Positions 1 through 8,385 of a stretch of DNA of 64,000 nt are shown in pieces. The DNA is from Lachnospiraceae bacterium C1.1. Its GTDB lineage: Bacteria > Bacillota > Clostridia > Lachnospirales > Lachnospiraceae. Both the position numbers and the translations under genes were made by a program. Position 1 is the first letter of the stretch. Every line of letters starts with the position of its first letter. Below the pieces are notes generated by a model, which worked only from the letters and a program-made list of their open reading frames with translations, was not told the DNA's origin and made no database searches. The stretch lies in NCBI GenBank assembly GCA_030434875.1, contig JAUISW010000001.1:3796001-3860000 (forward strand). Direction: 5' to 3'.

Positions 1-1636
1 GCATTGTGATATCGTCAAACTGCGGCGCATCACCAACAAAGCGATCCACATCCTCCCTTACGTTTGTCAGCAGCTGTTTTAATGGCAGATCTTTACTATT
101 ATTCAATGCATTTATTATTCTGTCCTCACCGAAAAGCTCATTATTTATATTTGTTGCTTCACTGAGGCCATCTGTATAGACAAAGATCGTATCTCCATGA
201 TCGAGTGTGAATTCATGATCCTTAAAAGGAATATCCTCCATAACGGCTACGGCGGGTGAATGCTTGTACTTTAAAAGTTCATAGCTTTCTCCCGCTTTTT
301 TTAGGGCCGGATGTTCATGACCTGCATTTGCGGCAATCCCCTTTCCTGTTGACAGTTCGATCATTGCGATCCATACGGTAACAAAGAGCTCCGCCTCGTT
401 GCCCTCCATAAGCTGATTATTGACATCAGCCAATATCTCACCGGGTCTTCCGCCCATCATTGCACGATTTTTAATGAGGGTTTTGGCAATAACCATAAAT
501 AATGCAGCCGGAACGCCCTTTCCGGAAACATCAGCCATTACCAGGGTAATATGGTCTTCATCCAGCAGGAAAAAGTCATAGAAATCACCTCCGACTTCCT
601 TTGCCGGTGCCATGGAGGCGAATATATCAAATTCTTTTCTGTCAGGGTAGGGAGGAAAGATCCTGGGAAGCATATCTGCCTGGATCTTTGTGGCGACACT
701 AAGCTCAGCTCCTATACGTTCCTTTTCTTTGGTGACATGCACCAGATTCTCCATGTACTCTATGAGGCTTTTCTGCATAAAACGAGTAGTATGATAAAGT
801 TCCTCTATCTCATCGTGAGTATGTATATTGAGGGTCTTAATATCTGCTTTTTTATATCCGCCTTCTTTGGATGCAAATTCCTGACTGTCTTTTGTGAGCT
901 CCTCTAATGGCCCGCTGACTCTTAATTTTATTATTCTGGATATGATCAAACCCACAAATATAGATGCAAATATACTGAGGATCAGCATGACAGCGGAAAC
1001 GGCAACGGTATCATTCACGATATCGGATACATCAATATCGACAAAAGCAACCGCCACGTTGTTCCCGTTTGAATCAACAATGGGTTCACCGGCCGAAGAA
1101 AGCCAGCCATATTTAGAAACACTGATCACCGGGGTCATCCTTCTGTTTTCATTAAGGCTGCTGAATCTTTTGCTTTTCGGTTCAGTAAGTCCTAACGCCA
1201 GATATGGATAATCGGGGTCAAAAATATATATAAATTCGTCATCCCGGATAATCTGAATATAGACATACTTAACCTTCATGTCTTTACGTATATTATCGAG
1301 AAAAAGATTTCTTTGATCATATTTCTCTAGCAAGCCTTTTTCGTCCAGATAGTTCTTTATCAGATCGGGATCATCTGTCTCAGTAGCTTTTTTAAATATT
1401 GCCTTATATTCATCGGTATCTATAAGTTCGACCAGTTCCTTTATATAATCACCATCACAATATTTTGCCACTGTTGCAGCGAGATCCATTGATTTATTGT
1501 CATAGAAGCTTTTAAATTGCTTTGAATTGGTAAAAATGCTTCCGATAAGAAGCATCAGCGAAACCATCCCTACTGCTGCAGCAGTGATCTTAAGAAGCGA
1601 TAAATTTAAGCTTTTTGTCTTTTTAAAATTATCCAT
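1..1636 (-). CDS. Membrane sensor with SpoIIE/PP2C-type phosphatase domain (3' end outside window)
   Basis: Translating the minus strand from the ATG at 1636 gives an open frame to the window edge, so the C-terminus is missing. Order seen: a transmembrane segment near residues 12-34, an extracytoplasmic region of about 160 residues, a second transmembrane segment, a HAMP-like linker, a short coiled stretch, then a SpoIIE/RsbU-type PP2C domain. Diagnostic PP2C motifs are GGDFYD, MADVSGKGVPAALF, NAGHEHP and YTDGLSEATN, with the metal-binding aspartates present. Proteins of this design usually dephosphorylate anti-anti-sigma factors in response to an external signal; the signal and partner here are unknown. 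It is the last gene of a three-gene operon, starting 3 nt after the stop of the MFS gene, so translation is probably coupled. Confidence 0.88.
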   Translation of the reverse strand, partial: MDNFKKTKSLNLSLLKITAAAVGMVSLMLLIGSIFTNSKQFKSFYDNKSMDLAATVAKYCDGDYIKELVELIDTDEYKAIFKKATETDDPDLIKNYLDEKGLLEKYDQRNLFLDNIRKDMKVKYVYIQIIRDDEFIYIFDPDYPYLALGLTEPKSKRFSSLNENRRMTPVISVSKYGWLSSAGEPIVDSNGNNVAVAFVDIDVSDIVNDTVAVSAVMLILSIFASIFVGLIISRIIKLRVSGPLEELTKDSQEFASKEGGYKKADIKTLNIHTHDEIEELYHTTRFMQKSLIEYMENLVHVTKEKERIGAELSVATKIQADMLPRIFPPYPDRKEFDIFASMAPAKEVGGDFYDFFLLDEDHITLVMADVSGKGVPAALFMVIAKTLIKNRAMMGGRPGEILADVNNQLMEGNEAELFVTVWIAMIELSTGKGIAANAGHEHPALKKAGESYELLKYKHSPAVAVMEDIPFKDHEFTLDHGDTIFVYTDGLSEATNINNELFGEDRIINALNNSKDLPLKQLLTNVREDVDRFVGDAPQFDDITM

Positions 1637-1639
1637 AAG

Positions 1640-2989
1640 CTAAACCTTTTCCTCTTTAATTCTCTCATTTTTTATTATTATCACAGATCCGATAAGAAAG
1701 ATCGCACCAAATACTGTAAGTACGGTGAGCACCAGCATAAGTCCCCGCTTCAATCCAAGTATCAGTACATAGCCGAATACAAAAGATCCGAGAGACTGAG
1801 CCACGTTTTCAATAAGGCTGTATAAACCCCAGGCTCTGTCATAACCATATTTTTCCGCTGCCCTTAAATCTGTAAAGTAAGCAGGCAGCAATGTAGAAAA
1901 ACTTTCTGCCAAACCAAGAAGCAGGATAGAAGCAAGCAGAACAGGTATATTTTGGAAAAACGCCACTGTCAGAAATGCCGCAGCATATAAAAAGGCGCTT
2001 ACAGCAAGTCCCACGTGTTTCATTTTCCTTGCCGACAGGTAACTTGAAAGCTTCGACGTTACAGTCAGAACTACAGCTCCGCTAAGCAAATATGAATAAC
2101 CTATATGGCTTTCCGACATTCCCCAGTCAGAACCGAGAATAGGGAAAAGGTAAGTCATAAAATATCCGCTGATAAGGAGAGGGATCATTATAAATATAAA
2201 AAAGATCAATACTCCCGGATTTCTTAGGAATACAAGGGTATCCGTGATGAGATTTTTTCCCTTTTCCGCTCTTGAAGAAAAAGGAATCTCCTGATTTAGA
2301 TAATATCTGCAGGCAATAAAGAGGGATATACTCCATATGCCGGTAATTATGAACAATGTGGGATAGTTCATCCACTGTATCATGAAACCTCCGAGGACAA
2401 CGGCACTGTTGATACCGCTTAAAGCTGAAATGCTGTAATAGGCATAACCTCTGACCTTTTCCTCATCGGGAAGATCTGCAAGCAGAATATTTACGAGTAT
2501 AAGCAGTACACCCCAGCCTGCCCCCAAAAGCAGCGCGCTGAATATCAAAACGAAAATATTTGGTATTGCTCTTAGAACTAATCCCAAGGTAAACAAAGCA
2601 GAACTGATCATTATTGATCTTCTGGCACCAAGCTTATTCAAAATGCTTCCGCCCATAAGAGAAAAAATGGCTCCGGAGAATACTTCGGAAGATATCGGAA
2701 GTGCCGAAAGCATTATAGGAGATATATACTCAGTAACACCGCTGCCCTCTGATAGTTTAAGGGAATAGATCGGAAGTATTGCAGAGGTAAGATTCGTAAA
2801 AAAGAATATGAGAAATACTATAAAGCGGAATATCTCCACAGGAATCTTTCCATCCGTTTTTTCAGCAGCCTTGAATTTTCTATGTCCCCTGATAAGATAG
2901 AATAATTCTATTGAAACCATTATCATTATGGCAATAACGGCAAGTACATTTATTAAGAGTGAAAAAAGTATCTCTTTGTTTTTATCCAT
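1640..2989 (-). CDS. Major facilitator superfamily transporter
   Basis: A 449-residue polytopic membrane protein with about 12 hydrophobic segments and MFS loop features (NKLGARRS between segments 2 and 3 of the transporter core). The N-terminal segment is followed by a basic cytoplasmic stretch before the core, giving a slightly long N-terminus. The start overlaps the end of the upstream DUF2156 gene by 8 nt, and the next gene begins 3 nt after its stop, so the three genes form one translationally coupled unit. Substrate cannot be told from sequence. Pairing with a DUF2156 protein and a phosphatase suggests a signalling or envelope-lipid role rather than sugar uptake, but that is inference. 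Confidence 0.85.
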   Translation of the reverse strand: MDKNKEILFSLLINVLAVIAIMIMVSIELFYLIRGHRKFKAAEKTDGKIPVEIFRFIVFLIFFFTNLTSAILPIYSLKLSEGSGVTEYISPIMLSALPISSEVFSGAIFSLMGGSILNKLGARRSIMISSALFTLGLVLRAIPNIFVLIFSALLLGAGWGVLLILVNILLADLPDEEKVRGYAYYSISALSGINSAVVLGGFMIQWMNYPTLFIITGIWSISLFIACRYYLNQEIPFSSRAEKGKNLITDTLVFLRNPGVLIFFIFIMIPLLISGYFMTYLFPILGSDWGMSESHIGYSYLLSGAVVLTVTSKLSSYLSARKMKHVGLAVSAFLYAAAFLTVAFFQNIPVLLASILLLGLAESFSTLLPAYFTDLRAAEKYGYDRAWGLYSLIENVAQSLGSFVFGYVLILGLKRGLMLVLTVLTVFGAIFLIGSVIIIKNERIKEEKV

Positions 2990-3944
2990 AATTTTCCACT
3001 GTTAATGTCAATCGTGAAAAAAGACCATATTCGGGTGCCATATGCATTTTGTAATAACGAAGGCTTTCAATACCCATATCCTCAGTATAATTGATTATTT
3101 CTGCATCTCCCATAAAACGTTCAAAGGATTCTCTCAAAAGAAATTCATTTAATCCCTTTATGCGGTTTATGGCATTTTTATAATGATACATACCTATATG
3201 ATTCCGACAGGTAACGATACATATCCCTGCCGCCCTGCCGTCCACCCTGACAAGGATCCCACGGGCATTCAGCTTATCGAAATCTTTTACCACATTGACT
3301 ATGATTTTTTTGAGACAGCCAAAATGACAGTTTTCACACTTGTTATTTTCGCACCATTCCCTGTTCATAAAAGCATCGATCTCTTCTGCGTGTTCAGGCC
3401 TTATATTTATGGTTTCATATTGATTTTTTCTATTGAAATAATTGTATCGATAGCGGTCATCCTGCTGATTGAGTCCGGCAAAAAACTGTTCGGGAGTAAA
3501 TATATACTCCATAATATCCCGGTCATCCTCCACCTCGAATGAAAAACCGGAAGCTTCATAAAAAGGCATCATCCATTTTGCAACATCCATTATGATGAAC
3601 TTTTGAGAAAGTGCCTCAAAATCCTCCGATAATATTTTCATCAGTGAAGGCATCTTTTCTTTTTTGTATTCGCCAAGAAATGGTCCGGCTACAAAATATC
3701 CGTCTGTACGGAGAAAGATCATATTAAGCATCATTCCTTCCGCCTCTTTCATATAGACGATATATGAGTCCATAAGCCCGACCAGATTAATAAATGCGCT
3801 GCTGGAGGTCCACCAGTCATTCATACGGTTGTAATAACGGTCAAAAATTCTATAACTGTCTGCTGAAATTTTACTGTATCCCAAAGAAAAGAGATTTTCT
3901 TCAGTTTCTTTTGGTATGTCAATATATTTTTTGCTATCCTTCAT
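2982..3944 (-). CDS. DUF2156 / LPG-synthase C-terminal-like (GNAT fold) protein
   Basis: About 320 residues resembling the DUF2156 family, the GNAT-like domain also found at the C-terminus of MprF-type lysyl-phosphatidylglycerol synthases. Matching features are LVRVDGRAAGICIV, the KAN-like helix region and the closing segment TEDMGIESLRYYKMH. An ATG exists at 3971, but the ATG at 3944 is preceded by a GAGGGAG ribosome site a few bases upstream, so I use 3944. A cysteine cluster, WCENNKCENCHFGC, sits mid-protein and could bind a metal; I do not know it as a family feature. It is the first gene of the operon with the MFS transporter. Many DUF2156 proteins transfer an acyl or aminoacyl group; the substrate here is not known. 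Confidence 0.75.
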   Translation of the reverse strand: MKDSKKYIDIPKETEENLFSLGYSKISADSYRIFDRYYNRMNDWWTSSSAFINLVGLMDSYIVYMKEAEGMMLNMIFLRTDGYFVAGPFLGEYKKEKMPSLMKILSEDFEALSQKFIIMDVAKWMMPFYEASGFSFEVEDDRDIMEYIFTPEQFFAGLNQQDDRYRYNYFNRKNQYETINIRPEHAEEIDAFMNREWCENNKCENCHFGCLKKIIVNVVKDFDKLNARGILVRVDGRAAGICIVTCRNHIGMYHYKNAINRIKGLNEFLLRESFERFMGDAEIINYTEDMGIESLRYYKMHMAPEYGLFSRLTLTVENYG

Positions 3945-4104
3945 AATCTCCCTCTTATAGCTACTCCTCATAAAAGTATATTATCATATTTTATTTCGAT
4001 TTGTACTTATGTACCTAAAATAGACCTTATTGACTTAATGTTCCTGAATTTTTTTCTTTTTTTGTTTTTTTGCCATAATGTTTCTCTAAAAAAACCAGAT
4101 AAAA

Positions 4105-4133
4105 TTGAATCTGTTTGGTCATAATGCTATAAT
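4105..4133 (+). promoter_or_regulatory. Sigma-A promoter of the CDP-ribitol cassette
   Basis: TTGAAT at 4105-4110 and TATAAT at 4128-4133 are separated by 17 bp. The predicted start lies about 25 bp before the first gene's ribosome site. Confidence 0.75.
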
Positions 4134-4164
4134 AGAAGAACAAATTGGGGGAAAAGGGTGAAAA

Positions 4165-5508
4165 TTGAGACAACATTTCAAAAATCAGTGTATTGACACA
4201 CTGTCGCTTCTTTTAGAAGCTCATTCTGAGATAGAAAATTGCATCAGAGCGCAGCAGATGGATGCTGCAATGGAACTGTTGGAAGAATGCCAGCAAGGCG
4301 CGGTAGGAATAGGGAATCTTATTGAAGAAACTGAGGGTGAAGGTAATTATGAGGTAAGCCTGCTGGAAAAGTACTGCGAAATGATATGGCAGATCTCGGA
4401 AAAGCTTCATGATTCAGAAAATTTTGACCTGACAGAGACAAAAAATAATCTCCTCAATATTGTCGAAAATATAAAAAAAGGTATTATAGAGCGAATCCCG
4501 CTCAGCCGCGAAATTGTCTTCATGCCCTACAAGGCTTCCATGTGGGATTCACTTGAACCGGTATGGCGCAAGCTAAGTGCTGAGAATGATATCAGGACGG
4601 TCGTTATGCCCATACCTTATTTTGACAAAAATCCTGACGGAACGCCCAGGGAATTGCATTACGAGGGTGATCTGTTTCCTAAGGATGTGGAAATAACGGA
4701 TTATAGAAGCTACAGCCTGGAAGAAAGACATCCGGAAGCTATTTATATACATAATCCTTATGATGGGACGAATTATGTGACGAGCGTGCATCCCGACTAT
4801 TATTCATCAGTTATAAAGAATTTTACGGATGAACTTGTCTATATACCCTATTTTGTGCTTGGGGAGATAAACCCCCATGACCGCGGTGCGTGTGAAGGGA
4901 TAAAGCATTTTGTCACGCTGCCCGGGGTTATCCATGCCCATAAGGTGATAGTCCAGTCGGAGGATATGCGGCAGGCTTACATAAATATAATGACTGAGCT
5001 GACAGGAGAGGACAGCAGAAATTATTGGGAAAATAAGATCGAAGGAAGCGGCTCTCCGAAATTTGAGAGGGTAAAGAACCTTACGGCTGCTGATCATGAG
5101 ATACCTCCGGAGTGGAGAAAGATAATCGAGAGGGAAGACGGCAGCAGGAAAAAAGTCATATTTTACAATACAAGCGTTGCAGCTTTTCTCCAAAACAGGG
5201 AATGGATGCTTGACAAGATCAAGAGAGTTCTCGGGATATTTAAGGAAACACAGGGGGAAGTAGCCCTTTTATGGAGACCGCATCCGTTGATGGAGGCTAC
5301 AGTACGATCGATGCATCCGGAGCTTTGGGATGAATACAGCCGGATAGTTGAAAAATATAAAGAAGAAAAATGGGGAATATATGATGATACGGCAGAGCTT
5401 GACCGTGCGATAGCCATCAGCGATGCGTATTACGGAGACGCCAGTTCGGTAGTAAATCTGTATCAGAAGACCGGGAAGCCAGTCATGATCCAGAATGTGG
5501 CAGTTTGA
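4165..5508 (+). CDS. CDP-glycerol/ribitol phosphotransferase-like protein
   Basis: A 447-residue soluble protein starting at TTG, which follows a G-rich ribosome site (GGGGG...GGGTG). The N-terminal 100 residues are helical and acidic. The rest resembles the GT-B-like CDP-glycerol glycerophosphotransferase family: an IVFMPYKASMWDSLEPV opening, LLWRPHPL in the middle and a C-terminal DAYYGDASSVVNLYQ segment, close to the family's glycine/serine-rich donor-site loop. It heads a cassette with epimerase, TarI-like and TarJ-like genes, which supports transfer of ribitol-phosphate (or another polyol-phosphate) to a wall or capsule glycopolymer. No membrane segment is visible. It could instead be a different GT-B glycosyltransferase. 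Confidence 0.6.
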   Translation: MRQHFKNQCIDTLSLLLEAHSEIENCIRAQQMDAAMELLEECQQGAVGIGNLIEETEGEGNYEVSLLEKYCEMIWQISEKLHDSENFDLTETKNNLLNIVENIKKGIIERIPLSREIVFMPYKASMWDSLEPVWRKLSAENDIRTVVMPIPYFDKNPDGTPRELHYEGDLFPKDVEITDYRSYSLEERHPEAIYIHNPYDGTNYVTSVHPDYYSSVIKNFTDELVYIPYFVLGEINPHDRGACEGIKHFVTLPGVIHAHKVIVQSEDMRQAYINIMTELTGEDSRNYWENKIEGSGSPKFERVKNLTAADHEIPPEWRKIIEREDGSRKKVIFYNTSVAAFLQNREWMLDKIKRVLGIFKETQGEVALLWRPHPLMEATVRSMHPELWDEYSRIVEKYKEEKWGIYDDTAELDRAIAISDAYYGDASSVVNLYQKTGKPVMIQNVAV

Positions 5509-5553
5509 TCTGCCGGCCGGAGAAACGGGCTGCGAAATGGGGGGGGACAGCAA

Positions 5554-6228
5554 TTGGCAAAGGAATATAAGTTTGAACTTATGGCATCCATGATGTGCGC
5601 AGACTACCGCAATCTGGAGAAGGAAGTACATGACCTGGATGAAGCCGGAATTGATTCATTTCATATTGATATAATGGATGGAAGATATGTAGGAAACTTC
5701 GCCATGTCATTAAATGACCTTAGATGTATAAGGTCGCTTACGGATAAGCCGTTGGATGTACATCTTATGGTAGAGCATCCGCTGAATACTATCGATCTCT
5801 TTATAAAATCGCTGAGACCGGGAGATGCGATATATATTCACCCGGAGGCAGAATATCATCCGTCGACAACACTTCAGAAGATAACAGATGCGGGGATGAT
5901 CCCGGGAATTGCGATGAATCCCGGCACAAGTGTCGGAACTATTTTCGAGATGCTCCAGATAGTGAGCAGGGTGCTTGTAATGTCAGTCAATCCGGGAAAT
6001 GCAGGACAGATGTATCTGCCTTTTGTGCGAGAAAAATATGATCGACTTCTGGCGATAAAGAAGGATATGAATTTCGATGTTTATTGGGACGGAGCGTGCA
6101 GTGCGGACAAGATAAAGACTTTTGCGCCAAGGGGCATCAAAGGATTTGTGCTTGGAACCTCGCTTCTTTTCGGCAAAGCTGAATCTTATGGGACAATCAT
6201 TAAAAAGATCAGGGGGATGGAAATTTGA
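5554..6228 (+). CDS. Ribulose-phosphate 3-epimerase family protein
   Basis: A 224-residue TIM barrel with the epimerase hallmarks: FHIDIMDG (metal-binding His and catalytic Asp, near residues 37-39), DVHLMVEHP (His near 70), VMSVNPGNAGQ (family form MSVNPGFGGQ) and a late Asp in VYWDGACSADKI. The phosphate loops are altered relative to housekeeping Rpe. The start is TTG after a run of seven G; no better ATG exists before the family start. It would interconvert xylulose-5-P and ribulose-5-P, the latter being the substrate of the TarJ-like enzyme two genes down. The stop overlaps the next start (TGATG). A specialised epimerase on another pentose or hexulose phosphate is possible. Confidence 0.8.
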   Translation: MAKEYKFELMASMMCADYRNLEKEVHDLDEAGIDSFHIDIMDGRYVGNFAMSLNDLRCIRSLTDKPLDVHLMVEHPLNTIDLFIKSLRPGDAIYIHPEAEYHPSTTLQKITDAGMIPGIAMNPGTSVGTIFEMLQIVSRVLVMSVNPGNAGQMYLPFVREKYDRLLAIKKDMNFDVYWDGACSADKIKTFAPRGIKGFVLGTSLLFGKAESYGTIIKKIRGMEI

Positions 6229-6935
6229 TGAACGTGGCGCTGGTATTATCGGGAGGAATCGGAACAAGGCTGGCTTCCCTGGTTCCAAAACAGTATATAA
6301 ATGTTTCAGGTAAAATGATAATAATCTATTGCCTGCAAAAACTTTGCAGACATGACGGAATAGATGCAATTCATGTTGTTGCGGAAAAACACTGGTGGGA
6401 GCCGATCCTGACAGAGCTTCCTGATGTGTCAAAATTCAAAGGCTTCTCGCTTCCCGGAGAAAACAGGCAGTATTCAATACTGAATGGTTTAAGGGATATA
6501 AGCAGATATGCCGAAAAGAGCGATACAGTTTTTATACATGATGCTGTGAGACCAATGGTTTCCAATAAGTTGATCGACGATACGCTGAATGCGCTCGTAG
6601 GTCATGACGGCGCCGTGCCCGTGATCCCGCTTAAGGATACTGTTTATTACAGTGAGGACGGACATTCGCTCACAGGTTGTCTCGAAAGAGCAAAGATACT
6701 CGCAGGACAGGCTCCGGAGGCTTTTCATCTGGGAAAATATCTCGAAGCAAATGAGGCACTTTCAAGAGATGAAATGCTTTCTATTTCAGGTTCCACGGAG
6801 CCTGCACTAATGGCAGGAATGGACATTGTGAGCTTCCCCGGAGATGAGAAGAATTTCAAGATAACGACGAATGAAGACCTTGAAAGGTTTAAGGATATAT
6901 TGCATTCGAATGAAATGTTTGAGGTAGAAGTGTGA
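6228..6935 (+). CDS. tarI: IspD/TarI-family cytidylyltransferase, likely D-ribitol-5-phosphate
   Basis: A 235-residue nucleotidyltransferase with the IspD/TarI pattern: LSGGIGTR at residues 7-14, PKQ at 20-22, IHDAVRP, VPVIPLKDTV and the closing NFKITTNEDL. IspD (methylerythritol-4-P) and TarI (ribitol-5-P) share these motifs. The adjacent dehydrogenase and pentose epimerase favour the TarI role, making CDP-ribitol from CTP and ribitol-5-P. A TTG in frame lies one codon upstream, but the ATG at 6228 overlaps the upstream stop as TGATG with AGGGGG about 12 bases before, so I use it. Confidence 0.75.
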   Translation: MNVALVLSGGIGTRLASLVPKQYINVSGKMIIIYCLQKLCRHDGIDAIHVVAEKHWWEPILTELPDVSKFKGFSLPGENRQYSILNGLRDISRYAEKSDTVFIHDAVRPMVSNKLIDDTLNALVGHDGAVPVIPLKDTVYYSEDGHSLTGCLERAKILAGQAPEAFHLGKYLEANEALSRDEMLSISGSTEPALMAGMDIVSFPGDEKNFKITTNEDLERFKDILHSNEMFEVEV

Positions 6936-7993
6936 TGAAGGCCTGGGTGCTGCATGATATAGCTGATATTCATTTTGAGGAGATTCATAAGCCTAAACTG
7001 AAAGCGGGAGAAGTGCTTTTCAGAGTAAAAGCGGCAGGAATATGCGGTTCTGACATACCGCGGATATACAAGACCGGCGCACATAAAATGCCTTTGATCC
7101 CGGGACACGAATTCTCTGGAATTGTCGAGGGATGCGGAGAAGGTGTTTCAAAAGAATGGATCGGAAAGCATGCTGCGGTCTATCCGTTGATAGCCTGTGG
7201 GAAATGTGTTTCCTGTCTCAAGGGAAAACCCCAGCTTTGCAGAAATTATGACTATCTGGGTTCAAGACGTGACGGGGCATTTGCTGAATATCTGGCTCTC
7301 CCGGCTAAAAACCTCATGGAGATCAGAGAGACGGTTCCTTTTGAAGAAGCTGCAATGCTTGAGCCAATGGCTGTGGCAGTACATGCCATGCAGCAGGGAA
7401 TATCCCATTTTAAGGAAGAAAAATCGCAGGATTCCAATGTCGTGGTATGCGGGATGGGAACTATCGGTTCGATACTGACGATGTTTCTCATAGCAGAGGG
7501 ATTTAAGAATATTTTTGTTGTTGGAAATAAGGATTCCCAGAAAAAGAGGGCTGAGATCCTTGGAATAAAGGACGAAAATTTCTGTGATATGAGAAGAGAA
7601 AATGTAACGGACTGGCTTAGGCAGCATGGCGGAGCTGATATTTATTTTGAATGCGTGGGAAGAAACGAAAGTGTTTCCTATGGAATAGATGTTTCAAATG
7701 CCGGTGCCAGGATCGTAATGGTCGGAAATCCTTATTCGGACATGACTTTGTCAAGGGATGTATATTGGAAGATCTTAAGAAATGAGATCTTTATCACGGG
7801 AAGCTGGAATTCGGTTTTTCTGCAGGAAAGAAATGATGATGACTGGCATTACGTGAAAAGATGCCTTGAGGAGAAAAAAATCGCACCTAAAAAGCTTATA
7901 AGCCACAGGTTTTCAATAGATGAACTCGATAAAGGCTTCAAGATCATGAGGGATAAAACAGAAGACTATTGTAAGATAATGATGGTTCAATAA
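6935..7993 (+). CDS. tarJ: Zinc-dependent MDR dehydrogenase, likely TarJ-type ribulose-5-phosphate reductase
   Basis: A 352-residue medium-chain dehydrogenase. Visible are the catalytic zinc site (GICGSD and GHEFSG), the four-cysteine structural zinc loop (CGKCVSCLKGKPQLC) and a Rossmann motif (VCGMGTIGSI). It reads most like galactitol/ribitol-phosphate dehydrogenases (GatD/TarJ type). With the TarI-like gene immediately upstream (stop/start overlap TGATG), reduction of ribulose-5-P to ribitol-5-P is the simplest role. The ATG at 6935 is preferred to the in-frame GTG one codon earlier because GAGGTAGAAG lies at the right spacing. Substrate is inferred from context. Confidence 0.72.
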   Translation: MKAWVLHDIADIHFEEIHKPKLKAGEVLFRVKAAGICGSDIPRIYKTGAHKMPLIPGHEFSGIVEGCGEGVSKEWIGKHAAVYPLIACGKCVSCLKGKPQLCRNYDYLGSRRDGAFAEYLALPAKNLMEIRETVPFEEAAMLEPMAVAVHAMQQGISHFKEEKSQDSNVVVCGMGTIGSILTMFLIAEGFKNIFVVGNKDSQKKRAEILGIKDENFCDMRRENVTDWLRQHGGADIYFECVGRNESVSYGIDVSNAGARIVMVGNPYSDMTLSRDVYWKILRNEIFITGSWNSVFLQERNDDDWHYVKRCLEEKKIAPKKLISHRFSIDELDKGFKIMRDKTEDYCKIMMVQ

Positions 7994-8015
7994 AAATAAA
8001 GATAACTGATGATTT

Positions 8016-8052
8016 GGATGTGATCCGTGTGGATCACATCCATTTTTCTTTT
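8016..8052 (+). terminator. Rho-independent terminator after the tarJ-like gene
   Basis: A perfect 11-bp stem (GGATGTGATCC / GGATCACATCC) with a GTGT loop is followed by ATTTTTCTTTT. Confidence 0.9.
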
Positions 8053-8136
8053 AAATAAATTCTGATATAAATATCACTGAAAAATTGCAGTGAAATTTCT
8101 GATTTAATTGAAAAATTATCGACTTTTTTGTACCGA

Positions 8137-8165
8137 TTGACATACAATTTTGTGCGTATTAAAAT
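8137..8165 (+). promoter_or_regulatory. Strong sigma-A promoter for the pectin methylesterase gene
   Basis: Consensus TTGACA at 8137-8142 is followed, after 17 bp, by TAAAAT at 8160-8165. It predicts a long leader of about 210 nt before the gene at 8386. Confidence 0.8.
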
Positions 8166-8171
8166 TGATAC

Positions 8172-8385
8172 ATAAAGTTTTAACATGCGCGCAAAAGCTT
8201 TGAAACCGAGGAAAATTCAAAGGTTGCGGCAGGGGTACAGCTGTTTTTAAAATGTATTGTTTTTTTATTTGAGAAAAGTTTTTAAGAAGGATAGAAATCA
8301 GTAAAATATTTTAAATAAGGATAAAAAAACAGTAGTTTTAAAACAGCAGGGCAAAATTCTTTCAAGATGGGAGAGAAGTCAGATT
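8172..8385 (+). promoter_or_regulatory. Long structured 5' leader of the pectin methylesterase mRNA
   Basis: The leader has a local hairpin (CTTTGAA 8198-8204 with TTCAAAG 8216-8222) and a possible long-range pairing between GCTGTTTTTAAAA (8240-8252) and TTTTAAAACAGC (8336-8347). A T-run follows 8258. I compared it by eye with c-di-GMP and other common riboswitch cores and found no convincing match, so any regulatory role is unproven. The ribosome site GGGAGAGAAG lies just before the start codon. Confidence 0.35.

Noticed and set aside
8172..8260. c-di-GMP (GEMM) riboswitch
   Set aside because: GCAAAAGC and AAACC words are present but the conserved core order and tetraloop-receptor are not.
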